This document shows, one piece after another, positions 1-10,490 of a stretch of DNA of 64,000 nt; within the stretch, counting starts at the first letter, position 1, and every line of letters starts with the position of its first letter. A model generated the notes under the pieces. It searched no databases. It saw only the letters and a program-made list of their open reading frames with translations, and had not been told where the DNA came from. Source of the DNA: Pegoplata infirma (lineage: Eukaryota > Arthropoda > Insecta > Diptera > Anthomyiidae). The stretch lies in contig OY992537.1 in the NCBI GenBank assembly GCA_963921195.1, positions 172,625,021-172,689,020 on the forward strand. Direction: 5' to 3'. The position numbers were made by a program, and so were the translations under genes.

Positions 1-160
1 TGTTAATTTACAGAGTTTGTTGTAAAATATTGGTTAAATATGAGCTGTAAAATGATTGGATCCAAAAAACTTTTAATTTACAAAGTTTCTAGTAAAATAT
101 TGGTTTAATAAACCACGATTTAGCAAAGCAAAACTCTGTAAATTTACATTTTTACAAAAA
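1..160. repeat. Partial dispersed repeat, ACAGAGTTT / AATATTGGTT family
   Basis: The stretch has alternating TTAATTTACAGAGTTT and GTAAAATATTGGTT blocks. The reverse complement of 50520-50715 shows the same blocks in the same order, so this is a partial copy of a dispersed AT-rich repeat cut by the window edge. No coding content is seen. From about 176 to 424 there is only T-rich sequence. Confidence 0.5.
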
Positions 161-424
161 AAAAGTAAATTTATTGAGTTTAGTTAAATGCATGTTATTT
201 TGTAAAGATTTTATAAGATTTCTGAAAAGATTTTTCTGTTTCTTTTTTACACCTTTTTTTATGACTTTTTTTGTACTTTTTCAACTTTTTCTAAAAAAAA
301 AAAATACAGATAAAATTTTGGTGTTTGGTAACCAACAAAAAAGTAACAAAAATTATGTTGATCCTTGAAAGATATTTTAGAGAAAAAAATTTTTTTAAGT
401 TTTTTTACGTTCCAATTGTATTGC

Positions 425-513
425 AAAAATTACAAGTGTTTTTCAGAATTTATCATTTAAAGTTATCAATTATATTTCAGAATTTATCAATTGAAGTTCA
501 GAAATTATCAATT
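425..513. repeat. Short tandem repeat, CAGAAATTATCAATTGTATTT type, left part
   Basis: Imperfect units of about 21-30 bp built on TTTCAGAATTTATCAATT. The same array resumes at 1448 after a 934-bp insertion, so both parts were once one array. Related units appear near 53.53-53.61 kb and 59.65-60.1 kb. Confidence 0.6.
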
Positions 514-1447
514 CGTCGATCTATATTCAATAAATGCCAACTCGAAAAAGCTTACTGTTCAGGAGAGCTAAAAAACTAGTTATTTCGCCTATTATTGTAA
601 AAATTAACAATGTACCTACCATAACATGGTTTAAATATTCTAAATAATTTTTACCTATGCCAAAAATTTTATATTTTGCACTTAATTGCGTAATTTGGAG
701 AGATGGCATTTATTACTATATCAAAAAACAAATATTTTTTTAGAGTTGGCATATTTTGTCGGAAAATAAAAAAAAAATATTTTTTTTGGAAAAATTTTTA
801 TAATTTTTTTTTTTTGGTTTTTGTTATCCTTAGTACGATAATTGCAAAAACTGAAAAAAAAAAATTAAAAATCTTTGCATATTTTTAAAAGTTACTAGCT
901 CCGAAATCCTTTTAATCTCAGGCTGGTCAACTTTGGCACTCTGTAACTCACGCTGTATTGTAAAAGGGTCACTTTAAACTAGCTACTTTCAAAGCTTATA
1001 TCATTGACTTTATTTGCCCCACTCATAATGTTTCAATCTGATAAATAGTTTGAAAGTTACATCTATATAAGCAAAATTTTTTTTTTGCAAACACTATTTA
1101 CCGATATTTCAAAAATGGCAATATCTCGAAAACTAGCCATTAGGGATCAAAATCTTTACCAGATTCGTGGTCAGCATGGCAAATGCAAAAAGATGTGTGG
1201 TCTAATTTTTTTTAAAAAAAATTTTGAAAATTTTTTGGAAATTTACAATGGGAGTTGGCATTTATTTTCACCAAAAACAAATGAACTTTGAGTTAGCAGA
1301 ATAACAAAAATGGATGTAAAACGACAACAAATTATTTTTTTGCTCTGAAATTTTTATCATAGATGGGTATTGCATAGGGGAGCTATTTGCCATTGGAAAC
1401 TCATTTCGGTCAAATTTGAGTTGGCATATTTTGAATATAGGTTCACG
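514..1447 (+). mobile_element. Terminal-inverted-repeat element, family G copy 1
   Basis: This is one of three full copies (also 30159-31086 and, inverted, 57133-58060) of a roughly 930-bp element. Its ends are inverted: CGTCGAWCTATATTCAATAAATGCC at the left and, read from the right end inward, CGTGAACCTATATTCAAAATATGCC, sharing most of the first 35 bp. It is flanked by AATT on both sides (510-513, 1448-1451) and sits inside the CAGAAATTATCAA array. No intact long ORF is present, so it is non-autonomous. Its superfamily is not recognised. Confidence 0.8.
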
Positions 1448-1640
1448 AATTGTTTTTCAGAAGTTATCAATTGTATTTTACAAATTGTATTTCAAAAATT
1501 ATCAATTGTTTTTCAGAAGTTATAAATTGTATTTCAGAAATTATCAATTGTATTTTAGAAATTATAAATTGTATTTCAGAAGTTATAAGTTGTATTTTAG
1601 AAAAAATTGATTGTATTTCTTCAGAATTTATCTTGTGATT
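1448..1640. repeat. Short tandem repeat, CAGAAATTATCAATTGTATTT type, right part
   Basis: About eight imperfect copies of a 21-22 bp unit, ATTGTATTTCAGAAGTTATA and variants, run head to tail. This is the right part of the array interrupted by the family G element. ORFs across it merely translate the repeat. Confidence 0.75.
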
Positions 1641-1644
1641 TTTT

Positions 1645-2044
1645 TTTTTTCGAGATATCGCTATCTTAAATTTGCAAAAAATGGAGGTTTCTTCCTACTT
1701 TGAAGAATTTTTTTAAAAACATCTCAAGATTTTTTTACTTTGACTTCTTCATAGAGCTTGACACAAAATTTCATATATGCCTAATTTGAAAAAAATCAGA
1801 TCATTTTAACCCGTAGCGCCCTTCCATCAAAGTTTTGAATTTTTGGGGGGAAATTTTCTAAGAATACAAAATTTTAATCAAGGATTAAAATGATTGCACT
1901 TGGTCCAAATTAATTTTAAATGTATGTTTGTCCCATGTTATATGAAAGGATAAAGGCCAAATTTTGGAGATTTAAAAAAAAAATCTTAAACGTTGGAAAA
2001 ACCGTCATTTTGTGAAATTCAAATAGCGATATCTCGAAAACTGG
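1645..2044. repeat. Inverted repeat flanked by CGAGATATCGCTAT
   Basis: CGAGATATCGCTAT at 1651 pairs with ATAGCGATATCTCG near 2026-2039, and the homology runs inward for about 45 bp (AAAATGGAGGTTTCTTCC against GGAAAAACCGTCATTTT). This fits a small foldback element of about 0.4 kb. No target duplication was resolved. Confidence 0.5.
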
Positions 2045-2314
2045 TCAACCGGTTAATTTTGTTGATATTCGAGTTCACAGCATCAAAATTAATAGATATG
2101 GTGTATCTAGGGTTGTTAGACGGACTGGAATGGCCTGGATTTTCCAGTTATTTTGGGTCTGGTCCAGTTTCCGGTTAGTGTATAATTTTTCCAGTTATAA
2201 AATCATTTCTTAAATTTTGAAAATATTTTTTTATTAAATAAATTTTACAATATTTTTTAATAAAACATAAATCAAAAAGCTGCCTCTTTGGCACTTTTTG
2301 TTGCGTTTTCACTA

Positions 2315-2773
2315 CATTAAAAAAAACCTTGTCAAATTACTAGAAAAAGTCTCGTAGTCCCATTTTATTAATATTTGACAGTTTTCCTTGTATTTTAACA
2401 AACAATTTTCGATCGAAATTTAATTTTTTTTGTAATTTTGTAAATTTCTATGGCAATTTTACAAAAAAATCCAGTAAATTCAGGAGAATTCCTTGCAAGT
2501 TTTATTTTGCCAAAAAAAATTGTACATTTACAATTTAATTGGTAAAAAGCTCGTAATTTTTATTAGGAATTCTCATAAAATAGAAGGTACCAAAAAAAAT
2601 CTTGTAAATTCACGAGAATTCCTTGTAAGTTTTATCGCGTCAAAAAATTTGTAAATTTACAAAATTAATAGTAAAAAGCTTGTTAAATTACAAAATTATT
2701 GGTGAAAATCTTGAAAAATTACTAGGAATTCGCGTTTAAGAGGAGGTAGCAAAAAAATAAGCTTTTTTCAGTG
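2315..2773. mobile_element. MITE, CACTNAAAAA family, TA duplication
   Basis: Ends CATTAAAAAAAAC and, inward from the right, CACTGAAAAAAGC are flanked by TA at 2313-2314 and 2774-2775. The interior has repeated TTGTAAATTTACAA and GAATTCCTTGTAA motifs that recur at 44590-44960. It belongs with the MITEs at 15287, 17310, 22801, 38491, 39875 and 47653. Confidence 0.6.
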
Positions 2774-3079
2774 TAATTTTGTTCATTACTTACGAGCACA
2801 TCGGCGGTCTAGTTCGTATCGAATGTTTTCCTTCACCTCGTAGATGTTCTGAGAATTGTTGGCGTACATTTTGCTTTTCAAATAACCCAACAAAAATAAG
2901 TCCGGCGCACAGTGATTCGTTTCATTGGCAAAAATCAAAAAAAAAAGTATGTCTTCAATGCTGATGATTTTTTGTATTTTTACGGTTTAATAGTAAACTA
3001 AAAGAAATATGTACTTTTCTGATTTTTAAGAAGTCATATGTTGCCACAAGAGGTCGCTAAAGTATGGAAATTCAACGCT

Positions 3080-4130
3080 ATTCTGTTAAAACCTAAAAAT
3101 TGATTTTTATAGGTTTACTGAAATAATTATGAAAAATCGAATTTTAAAGAAATCAACGAACTTTTTTTTGCAAAAGTTACTTTAATATATTAGCTAAATG
3201 TTGTATTTCCATTTTTTGAGAATTAATCTTAAAATACATTTTTGTATTGCTCTGAAATCTATATTTTTTCTACCGAATTCCCAAAAATTGACAAATTTTG
3301 ATGGAATGCATAAAAAAAGTTCGTGAGTCAAAAAATTATTTTTTTCGCTTTTTCGATAGCTCGGACTATGGTTTATAAGGCAAAACAATAAAAATAACTA
3401 AGTTTTTGTCTGAAGTTGGAAAAAAGTTAGGTTTTTTTTGTGTCTTTATTTAATTTTTTTCAAAAGCTATATTATTAATGGAAAAAATATTAGAAAAAAA
3501 TCCAATATTAAGTATTTTTTCTTTACACATTGATATATTATATAGTATTCTGTAAAAATATAATAAAAAATCAGAAAAAAAATATGCAGTACGTGGGCCG
3601 TTTTGCTTTAAAAGTTATCTATGACTTTTACTAAAATCCCCAAAATCACCAAATTTTAATGGCCTTCATAAAAAAAGTTCGTTAATAAAATTTTTTTGTT
3701 TTTTATTTTTTTTTTTAAGGTTTAACTATGTTTTATAAGATCAAAAAATAAAAATAACTAAGTTTTTTTTTTAAGTTGAAAAAAAAAAATTTTTTAAAAA
3801 ATCTAAAATTGGATTATTTTTTTTTTATTTATTTTATTTACTGTAAATAAATTTAAAAAATACATCAACATTTTAGTGTTTTTTATATAAGGGGATTTAT
3901 TATACTGTATACCATAAATTTATAGCAAATAATTCGATAAAATAAGTATACAGTGGGCCATTTTGCTTTAAAACCAGTATTTGATTTTCGTTGGTATCCC
4001 AAATCAAAACCAAAATTTTTTTGAGATACATAAAAAAAGTTCGTACTTAGAAATTATTTTTTTATTGATTTTTTTAACATCCTGGACTGTTTTCTATACG
4101 ATCAAATAATAAAAATAACTAAGTTTAAAA
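3080..4130. repeat. About 357-bp tandem repeat, three units
   Basis: ATAAAAAAAGTTCGT recurs near 3308, 3668 and 4028. Each is followed about 90 bases later by an AATAAAAATAACTAAGTTTTT block and preceded by an AAATTTTGATGG-like block. The spacing is about 357 bp. It lies inside the Transib-like element. Nothing coding is seen. Confidence 0.65.
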
Positions 4131-4479
4131 AAAAAAAACGAAAAAAAAAATAAAAATTTTAAGTACCCAAAAAAAAAAATTTTTTTTCAAAGTTTTTTGT
4201 TATTTACGGGGTATATACTTAGGAATAAAGCAAATATTAAACGAGTTTACTTAAAACTTATTTTGAATAATTTATTTTTCGGAAATAATTGTTGCGAATG
4301 TTTTGTTTTTGCAGTTATGTATTTTTATATTTTTGACTATATTGAAAAAAAGGATATATTAACAGCTTTTTTGTTACCGCAAGCAACTCAACGAAATTTG
4401 GCACACTTATTAACGCCATTTGATCTAATCTATATTAAAAATTTGATAGCAATTGAAACATTTTTAAAATTCTTACAGC

Positions 4480-5140
4480 GATTTCAAGAAAAAGGATATA
4501 TGGCAGCCACGCGAGTCCTTGCTCAGATTAAAATACAAATGTTGTACGTCGATAGTTATCTAAATTTCTAAGACAATAACTAAGTTTAGTAATTTTATAG
4601 CAAGTTTTGTGGCTAAAACTCCACTTTTAAATTTCAGGATATACGACAGGTACAAATGTCCTTCGACCGATTTGCTCAAAATTTTTATTTTTTTTTCTAC
4701 TAATTAATTTTGTGCTTGCGTACCAAATTTGGAAAATCGTTGACAACTCTTTCTATTTTATTTTTGTGATTAAATTATATTAACACTTTATTGCAGTTTT
4801 TAAAAAGGATATGTAAATAACTTTTGTTTTAAAGAACCGATTTCAGCGAAATTTAACACACATTGACATCACTTATTCAAACTTTTACAAAAAATTTCAA
4901 GGGTATCGAGTAATTTTTGAGCGATTTACAATATTTTTAAGAAAAAGGATATATGGCAGCCACACGAGTCCTTGCTTCAATCTAGAAAAAAATTTACACA
5001 TCAAATACTATATCAAAATTGGTAACAATGACAAATTTTGGGAATTTTGTGACCATTTTTGTGGTTTTAATCACATATTTAAATTTCAGGATATATGGGG
5101 GGTAGGCGTGTCCTTGCTCCGATTTTTCCAAAAACTCGTT
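4480..5140. repeat. Diverged repeats with GGATATATGGCAGCCACGCG core
   Basis: A segment with GGATATATGGCAGCCAC followed by GAGTCCTTGCTC occurs at about 4492, 4941 and 5087, with a weaker copy near 4638. A 124-codon open frame at 4197-4571 runs into the first unit and ends just after it. It matches no protein I know, so I treat it as repeat read-through. Confidence 0.5.
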
Positions 5141-5685
5141 TTTTTCTTGATTAGATAATTAAATGCTTGTGTACCAAATTTCAGAAATCTGCGACCAATA
5201 TTCTATTTTTGCCCACTCGATATATGGGAACGAATCACTGTGCGGCGGGGTCAAATATGTAGATGAGGGCCAGTTATTGTCGCTTTTTTGACATCGCACT
5301 TCCAGGGAACTTTAACTTGCCACATAGATTTCCAGATCCGATTCCCACTCCGGACTAATTTTTGTGGGGGTATTTGAATAGAAAAATATATGCCAGCAAT
5401 CCTCAAACTATTGACGAGGTCAACATCAACATTCCGACATGCTCAAAAGTAGTGAATATGCTTACAAAAATGCACGTTTTGCCATGGCCAATAGAGGCGA
5501 CCATTTGATTGATGTTATATTTGAAAAGTAGTCCAAAATAAAGATATCTCACATATGAAAATCGGTTGTTTTTTTTAAGTTATAAAAAAAATATGTATGT
5601 GTCCAGTTATTTTTTGAAAATCCAGCTGAATTTTTTCCATATTCCAGTTATTGGACTTCTAGTATCTGGCAAGCCTAGGTGTATC

Positions 5686-6925
5686 GCAAGACATTTTTTA
5701 TATATACCTGGCTCATTTCATGAAAATATGTCCATTACGACCATCCCCGAAAATGCAAATGTGCAAAATGGCAGCGGTTTGAAAATTTTCGGATTGATGG
5801 TCGGAGGGTAGTAGGGTAAAGTTGATAACTTCTGAACCAAGGGCCTAATTTTTTTGTTTGTTGGAAATAAAAAAAATTAAAAAAAATTGAAATTGTCGAG
5901 ATACAGAGTTTTTAAAAATAAAATTTGAAAAAAAGACATAAGATTTTACACATAACCTCAATTTGCTTAGCCAGAGGGCAGGTAACTAATGTTTTTTTCC
6001 TTGAAAGATAGCTCTAACTCTTACCTTTCCAAAATGCCCTAGAAGAAGCCCATAGGTCCTACCGTTCCAAAGTTATGACCATTTGACGGCCAAAAATTGT
6101 TATAAAATAAGATCTTAAACTTGTTAATTTACAAAAACAAGTGAATGTGTGCTGTTATTTCGCCTCCAAACCCAAAAAAAAATTGTTTTCATTTCAGTCA
6201 ATTGGTCATAACCAGGGAAACTAAAAATATGCCCTTAAAAACGGAAAATATGCTCTAAAAACAATAAAAAATATGCTCTTAAAAAAAATTATGCACCCTT
6301 TTTTGTGGTATTTTTTACAATTTGTTAGAGATATTTTTACAATTTGTTAGAGATACCGTAAATCGATGCCAGACTTCTTAAAAACTTCTGAAACGGATAA
6401 ATACCTTGAGCATTTATCAATAAAATGAACAGGAAAAAACATGATACTGCATATTTTTGGTTTCCCTGGTCATAACTTTAGAACAGAATGACCTATGGGC
6501 TTCATTTAGGGCATTTTGGAAAGGTAAGAGGTAGGGCTATCTTTCAAGGGGGAAAAAAAACATAAGTTACCTGCGATCTGGCTGAGCAAATTGAGGTTAT
6601 GTACAAATTCTATTGTCGTTTTGTTAAAATTTTATTTTTAAAAGCTCTGTATCTCGACGATTTCACTTTTTAAAATTTTTTTGTTACTGATTCTGAAAGG
6701 TCTTCCTAAAAACCTTCCAACAACCACAAAAACAAAATAATCGGGACCTTGGTTCAGAAGTTATCAATTTTACCCTACTACCCTCCGACCACCAATCCGA
6801 AAATTTTCAAACCGCTGCCATTTCGCACACTTGCATTTTCGGGGATGGTATGTAATGGACATATTTTCATGAAATGATCCAAGGAATACGCTCGTGAAAT
6901 TCGGCGGGTCGTGACTGAATCACCC
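5686..6925. mobile_element. Palindromic foldback element, arms about 0.39 kb
   Basis: The left arm (about 5707-6095) and right arm (about 6477-6880) are reverse complements with scattered differences. Landmarks are TCATGAAAATATGTCC, CCATCCCCGAAAATGC, TACCCTACTACCCTCC and CTTACCTTTCCAAAATGCCC. The right edge ends in GAATCACCCTGTA, a common transposon terminus. The left edge was disrupted by the 3.57-kb hAT insertion at 2108-5677. The spacer carries a later 256-bp hAT MITE. A transcript could fold into a long hairpin. Confidence 0.8.
6213..6468. mobile_element. hAT MITE, 256 bp, 8-bp duplication GTCATAAC
   Basis: The ends CAGGGAAACTAAAAATATGC and GCATATTTTTGGTTTCCCTG are inverted over 20 bp with one mismatch. 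They are flanked by the exact 8-bp direct repeat GTCATAAC (6205-6212, 6469-6476). CAGGG ends plus an 8-bp duplication are diagnostic of hAT. Removing it restores the symmetry of the surrounding palindrome, where GGTCATAACTTT faces AAAGTTATGACC. Confidence 0.9.
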
Positions 6926-7344
6926 TGTATATTTTTTTAATTTTCAAAAACCTGAAATTTGTACCACATACGTTTGAGGCCCAGTAGAATACAAATTTGG
7001 CCGAATACTGTGGAAAATCAAAAGTTGATGAAAAAAATGCCACTCTTATACGACATCCTATTGCGTTGAATTAATAACAACTATAATCACAACGTCATGT
7101 TTGGCGTATTGAATTGCATAAAATGCATTTTTTTATTTAACGTTGCTGACTCTCTCTACAGACAACAATTTACAACATGAGACAGATCGATTTATTGCTT
7201 GACAATTGTTTGCTCATACCACTAACCCATCACATATATACTGGCAATAACAATAACTACAAAAATTGTCGAACAAACTCCAAAAAAAATCCCCCCTCCT
7301 CCTCCAAAAAAAAAAAAAAAAACACAAACGGAAAAAGAATTATT
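6926..7344. other. Low-repeat AT-rich DNA
   Basis: No element ends or tandem structure are recognised here. A pyrimidine-rich CTGACTCTCTCTACAG near 7147-7162 resembles a splice acceptor and an ATG follows at 7177. The 61-codon frame that follows is Asn/Lys-rich and unlike any known protein, so no gene is called. Confidence 0.4.
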
Positions 7345-7938
7345 AGCGGTATTCGCTCTTGATAGCATTTTTGCAAGGATAGTATAAATGCTATGATTTT
7401 ATGCTACAAAGCGTGAGCGTCTTTTTTTCGTTTTTATTGTGAGTTGTCAAACAGCTGTTGTTATTATATTCTGCTGTTGTCAATATAGCTATTTTCTATC
7501 GAAAATCGCTTTTCTAGCGATTTTTTTAGTTGGATTTAGCGACTTTCTGTTTAAAGAATAGTTGGCATCAGTGCTGCGTTCAAGAAGAAGATGAAATAGT
7601 TTAATTTTTTCATTTGTGTTGTTCTTATTTTTGGTTATTTTTTGTTATAATTCGTTCTAAAAATCTATTGTTATTTTTTTTTTACACAAAATATGAAAGT
7701 TTGTTAATTTTTCTTATTGTTTTCCGAATAAACTAAAAGATGTTAAGTATTGTAAGCTTGAAAGGTTTGAAAGGCCAGAATATGCTATGGGTTTTTGTCT
7801 TGCATATAAATGAAAGTCTTGTATAATTTTATTTCATGTATTTTGTTGTTGTGGTCTTGCATACTCTTGTATTTATACAAGATCTGCAAGCTTTGAAAGG
7901 TCTGCAAGGGTAGTTTGCTACCAAGAGCGAATACCACT
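7345..7938. mobile_element. MITE with AGYGGTATTCGCTCTTG ends
   Basis: The left end AGCGGTATTCGCTCTTGATAGCA and, inward from the right, AGTGGTATTCGCTCTTGGTAGCA match over 20+ bp. ATTATT flanks both sides (7339-7344, 7939-7944), so a 6-bp duplication is likely, but AT-rich context leaves a base or two of doubt. No ORF is present. The superfamily is not assigned. Confidence 0.7.
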
Positions 7939-7944
7939 ATTATT

Positions 7945-8597
7945 TTTGTATTTTTTTTGGTTTCAAAATGACGCCTAGAATTCCATCATGTCGTTTGCTG
8001 CGTCCGCCATAGTGCCAGTATATTGATATTGGTTGAGCCTGCACAAACTTGCATTTTTTTGCATTCATATATTTTATGAATATTTTTTTTTGGTGTCATC
8101 AGCATTGCGCCATAAAACGCATCGACATTTGTCTGTCTGTCCCATTTTGTCTGTGCGTTATTGTTGTCGTCACAGAATGAATGTCGATTTTTTATGTTGT
8201 TGTTGCTGTTGCATCGTGTGAAAAATAATGTTTTAAATATTGACAACATGAAATATGTGAAAACAATAATCATAAATTTTTATTAACATTGCATATAAAC
8301 ACACACATACAAACAAAATAACATAAATAAACACTTTACGTTATTTGAATAAGTAAAAATATTTTGAAATAGGAATTGGGTATAGAATTCTGATTTTCTA
8401 ACCACAGACAGATGGGAAAGATACAAAAATTAACAAAAATCTTCTATTCCGGTTTACTGTTTGGAACTTAAAAACAAAATTTTTTAAAACATGGCAACAC
8501 TACGGTATAAAATCATGGCAACACTTTAACGAAAACGCTAGCTCATAATATTATATTTCATATTTCAGCGAAATTAAATGATAACTAAGCCCTGTGT
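7945..8597. other. Low-repeat DNA between elements
   Basis: Apparently single-copy AT-rich DNA with GTTGTTGTTGCTGTTG-like simple sequence near 8195 and a 12-bp direct repeat, CATGGCAACACT, near 8490 and 8515. Short open frames on both strands overlap each other, have no recognisable domains and start in simple sequence. No gene is supported. Confidence 0.4.
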
Positions 8598-8700
8598 CGT
8601 GTTTACATAGACAGGTAGGATGAGCGACAGAAGGACGGATGGATAAAAATGGCTAAATCTACTCAAAAAGTTATTCCGATTCGACAGGTATACTAAGCCT
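8598..8700 (-). mobile_element. INE-1-like fragment, subfamily B
   Basis: The order CCCTGTGTCGTGTTTACATAG, diverged GACAGAAGGACGGATGG, CTAAATCTACTCAAAAAGTTATT, CGACAGGTATACT matches a middle part of the full copies at 27694 and 28951. It is old and diverged, with both ends missing. Confidence 0.6.
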
Positions 8701-8809
8701 TTGACGACCATACGATCTTTGCCGAAGTGATTTGATTTTCATTATCCTGATCTGACAACTCATAATAACAACCATTCCCATTATTTTTATTGGTTAATTA
8801 CTCAGTTTT

Positions 8810-8945
8810 GACAACAAAAATCGGAATGGGATGAAACCTAAAGGAAGTGAAGGTTGACATTTTCATTAACAAACCCTTCAAGGTTTTTTCCTTTTGTGCT
8901 AGATTTTTTTACACGCATTTGAAGTTGGTGAACTATTGTTAAAGC
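8810..8945. repeat. Dispersed repeat D, left part
   Basis: ATCGGAATGGGATGAAACC, GAAGGTTGACATTTT and GCATTTGAAGTTGGTGAACT recur in the same order at 37520-37640, and the first block recurs inverted near 45855-45890. It continues at 10993-11110 beyond the inserted palindrome. Confidence 0.65.
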
Positions 8946-9464
8946 TTTAATTACACAGTGTTACAAAAATGAATGAAACAGAAAAACCTGGGATACGATA
9001 CTTTTTTTCTAGTAGGTGTTGTCGAGTACAACAAGATTCTGACCTTGAAATTTGCGAAACACCTCCAAAATCTTGAGTTACGGGTAAAAAACCGGTTTTT
9101 CGAACTTTTTACACTTATAAGCCAGTAACTTTGTTGAATATTAACCGATTTTGAATTTCTCAACGGTTTTAGAAAGAATAAACTAATATCTTTCGAAGTT
9201 GTAAACATGAAATTTAAGTAATATTAAAACAACTGTGCGTATTTTTCCAGCAAACTCAATTTTTCAAAAAAAATCATTATTTTTTAAGTTTGAAGATTTT
9301 TATCATATTTTTTTATTTAGGAACCGTACCATTTATTCATTTATTAATAAAGTATATTTATTTAAGAGTAAATTACAACTTTGGTTTTTAAAATCGGTTA
9401 AAAATTTACTGAGTTATTAAACTTTTAATAAAAACAAAATTTTGGAATAAATGCCTACACAATG

Positions 9465-10110
9465 TTTTTCTACCATCCAACCATAATATGCGGGGTATAC
9501 TCACTTTGTCATTCCGTGTGAAATACATCGAAATATCGATCTAGGGTCCCATATAGTATATTTTTTTGATCGGTGATCGATTCTACGACATTCTAGCTTT
9601 GTCCGTCTGTCTGACCGGCCGTTTGTCCATCTGTGGAAGACACGAAACTGTCTAAAATAAAAGAGCTAGACTCCTGAAGTGTTGACACGAATATGTGTTA
9701 TGTTTATAGGACAGTGAAGTTTGCAAATGGGCTAAACCGGACCAGGGGAAAAAGTTTCCCCTTGGAGAACTAATGCAACCCCAGAAATGCACTATTTTAT
9801 TTTAAAGTTTTTTGTCTATTTGTTCAACAAATAAAACATTTTTGCGTAATATGAAGTTCATTGATCTGCTGTTGAACCAAGGGGATTAAACAATATCATT
9901 TTTTTGGTCCGCTTTCCTTTTAGGTTAAACGAAAAATAAAAAAAAATATAAAATTTTATTATTTGAGTGTAAATATTATAAGATTTTGTAAACATTAATC
10001 GCTAGGGGAAGGTGTCCCAAGACAGCATCAGCCACAACCCCCCCTCCCCCTCAAACCCGCGAAACGTCCTTGTAGTTTTTTATTTTCATTTATTGCAAGG
10101 GAAAGGTGTC
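9465..10110 (+). mobile_element. INE-1-like element, subfamily C, 3' truncated
   Basis: Begins CTACCATCCAACCATAATATGCGGGGTA and continues through TTTGTCATTCCGTGTG, CCCATATAGTATAT, a diverged GTCCGTCTGTCTG stretch and a C-rich stretch CCCCCCTCCCCC before losing similarity. Full-length relatives are at 12547-13063 and 43194-43893. The 3' hairpin and CTTGTTTT end are missing. Confidence 0.7.
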
Positions 10111-10269
10111 CCAGGCAGGCCATACATCCGCGCCGCTGAGTTCCCCTTCTCAACAACGGTTTAGAACAAGAGCTTTCGCCAAACTATTGCTTTGGGACTC
10201 TCATTGTTATTTATACAAGATTTACATTCCACTAAATTATCATGTCTTCTACAAGCGGACGTTCGCACA

Positions 10270-10490
10270 TGACGGACATTTCTTCAATGTCTTAGAATCG
10301 ATCATTGATCAAAAAAATATATTCTTTATGGGACTCTAGACCGATATTTCGCTATCTCTATAATGTCTTAAAATCGATCACTGATCAAAAAATTATATTC
10401 GCTGTGAGACTCTAGACCGATATTTTGATGCGTTTCGCACGGAATGACAAAGTGAATACACCCCGTACTACGGGTAGAGGGTATAAAAAC
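10270..10490 (-). mobile_element. INE-1-like 5' segment, subfamily C, inverted
   Basis: Read on the minus strand: ATACCCTCTACCCGTAGTACGG, TTTGTCATTCCGTGCG, CGGTCTAGAGTCTCACAGCG and TCGATTTTAAGACATT. The segment of about 65 bp with TCAAAAAAATATATTC and GACTCTAGACCGATATTTCG is present twice (10300-10350 and 10375-10430), a small internal duplication. It mirrors 9465-9640. Confidence 0.65.

Larger units (their letters stand above)
2908..5242. mobile_element. Transib-like non-autonomous element with RSS-like ends
   Basis: The left end CACAGTGATTCGTT is matched by AACGAATCACTGTG at the right end, a 14-bp perfect inverted pair. CGGCG flanks both sides (2903-2907, 5243-5247). Transib transposons have CACWATG-like ends and 5-bp GC-rich duplications, and their ends resemble the CACAGTG heptamer of vertebrate recombination signals. 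This copy shows the literal heptamer. No DDE transposase is seen. The interior is two sets of tandem repeats. The superfamily is inferred from ends and duplication only. Confidence 0.6.
2108..5677. mobile_element. hAT-like element, 3.57 kb, 8-bp duplication GGTGTATC
   Basis: GGTGTATC is directly repeated at 2100-2107 and 5678-5685. Just inside are imperfect inverted ends, TAGGGTTGTTAGACGGACT at the left and, inward from the right, TAGGCTTGCCAGATACT. An 8-bp duplication with YAGGG-type ends is typical of hAT transposons. No hAT transposase is visible. The interior is filled by a MITE (2315-2773) and a Transib-like element (2908-5242), so it is a non-autonomous or gutted copy. Confidence 0.7.

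Noticed and set aside
4197..4571. 124-codon plus-strand open frame
   Set aside because: It runs into non-coding repeats of a nested element and its 3' part repeats elsewhere with stops. No domain.
2108..5677. Autonomous hAT with transposase
   Set aside because: Ends and duplication fit hAT, but no BED finger or hAT dimerisation region can be seen in any frame.
8033..8221. Cysteine-rich 62-codon frame, peptide-like
   Set aside because: The cysteine run is translated GTTGTTGTTGCTGTTG simple sequence on one strand. No signal peptide, splice or promoter evidence.
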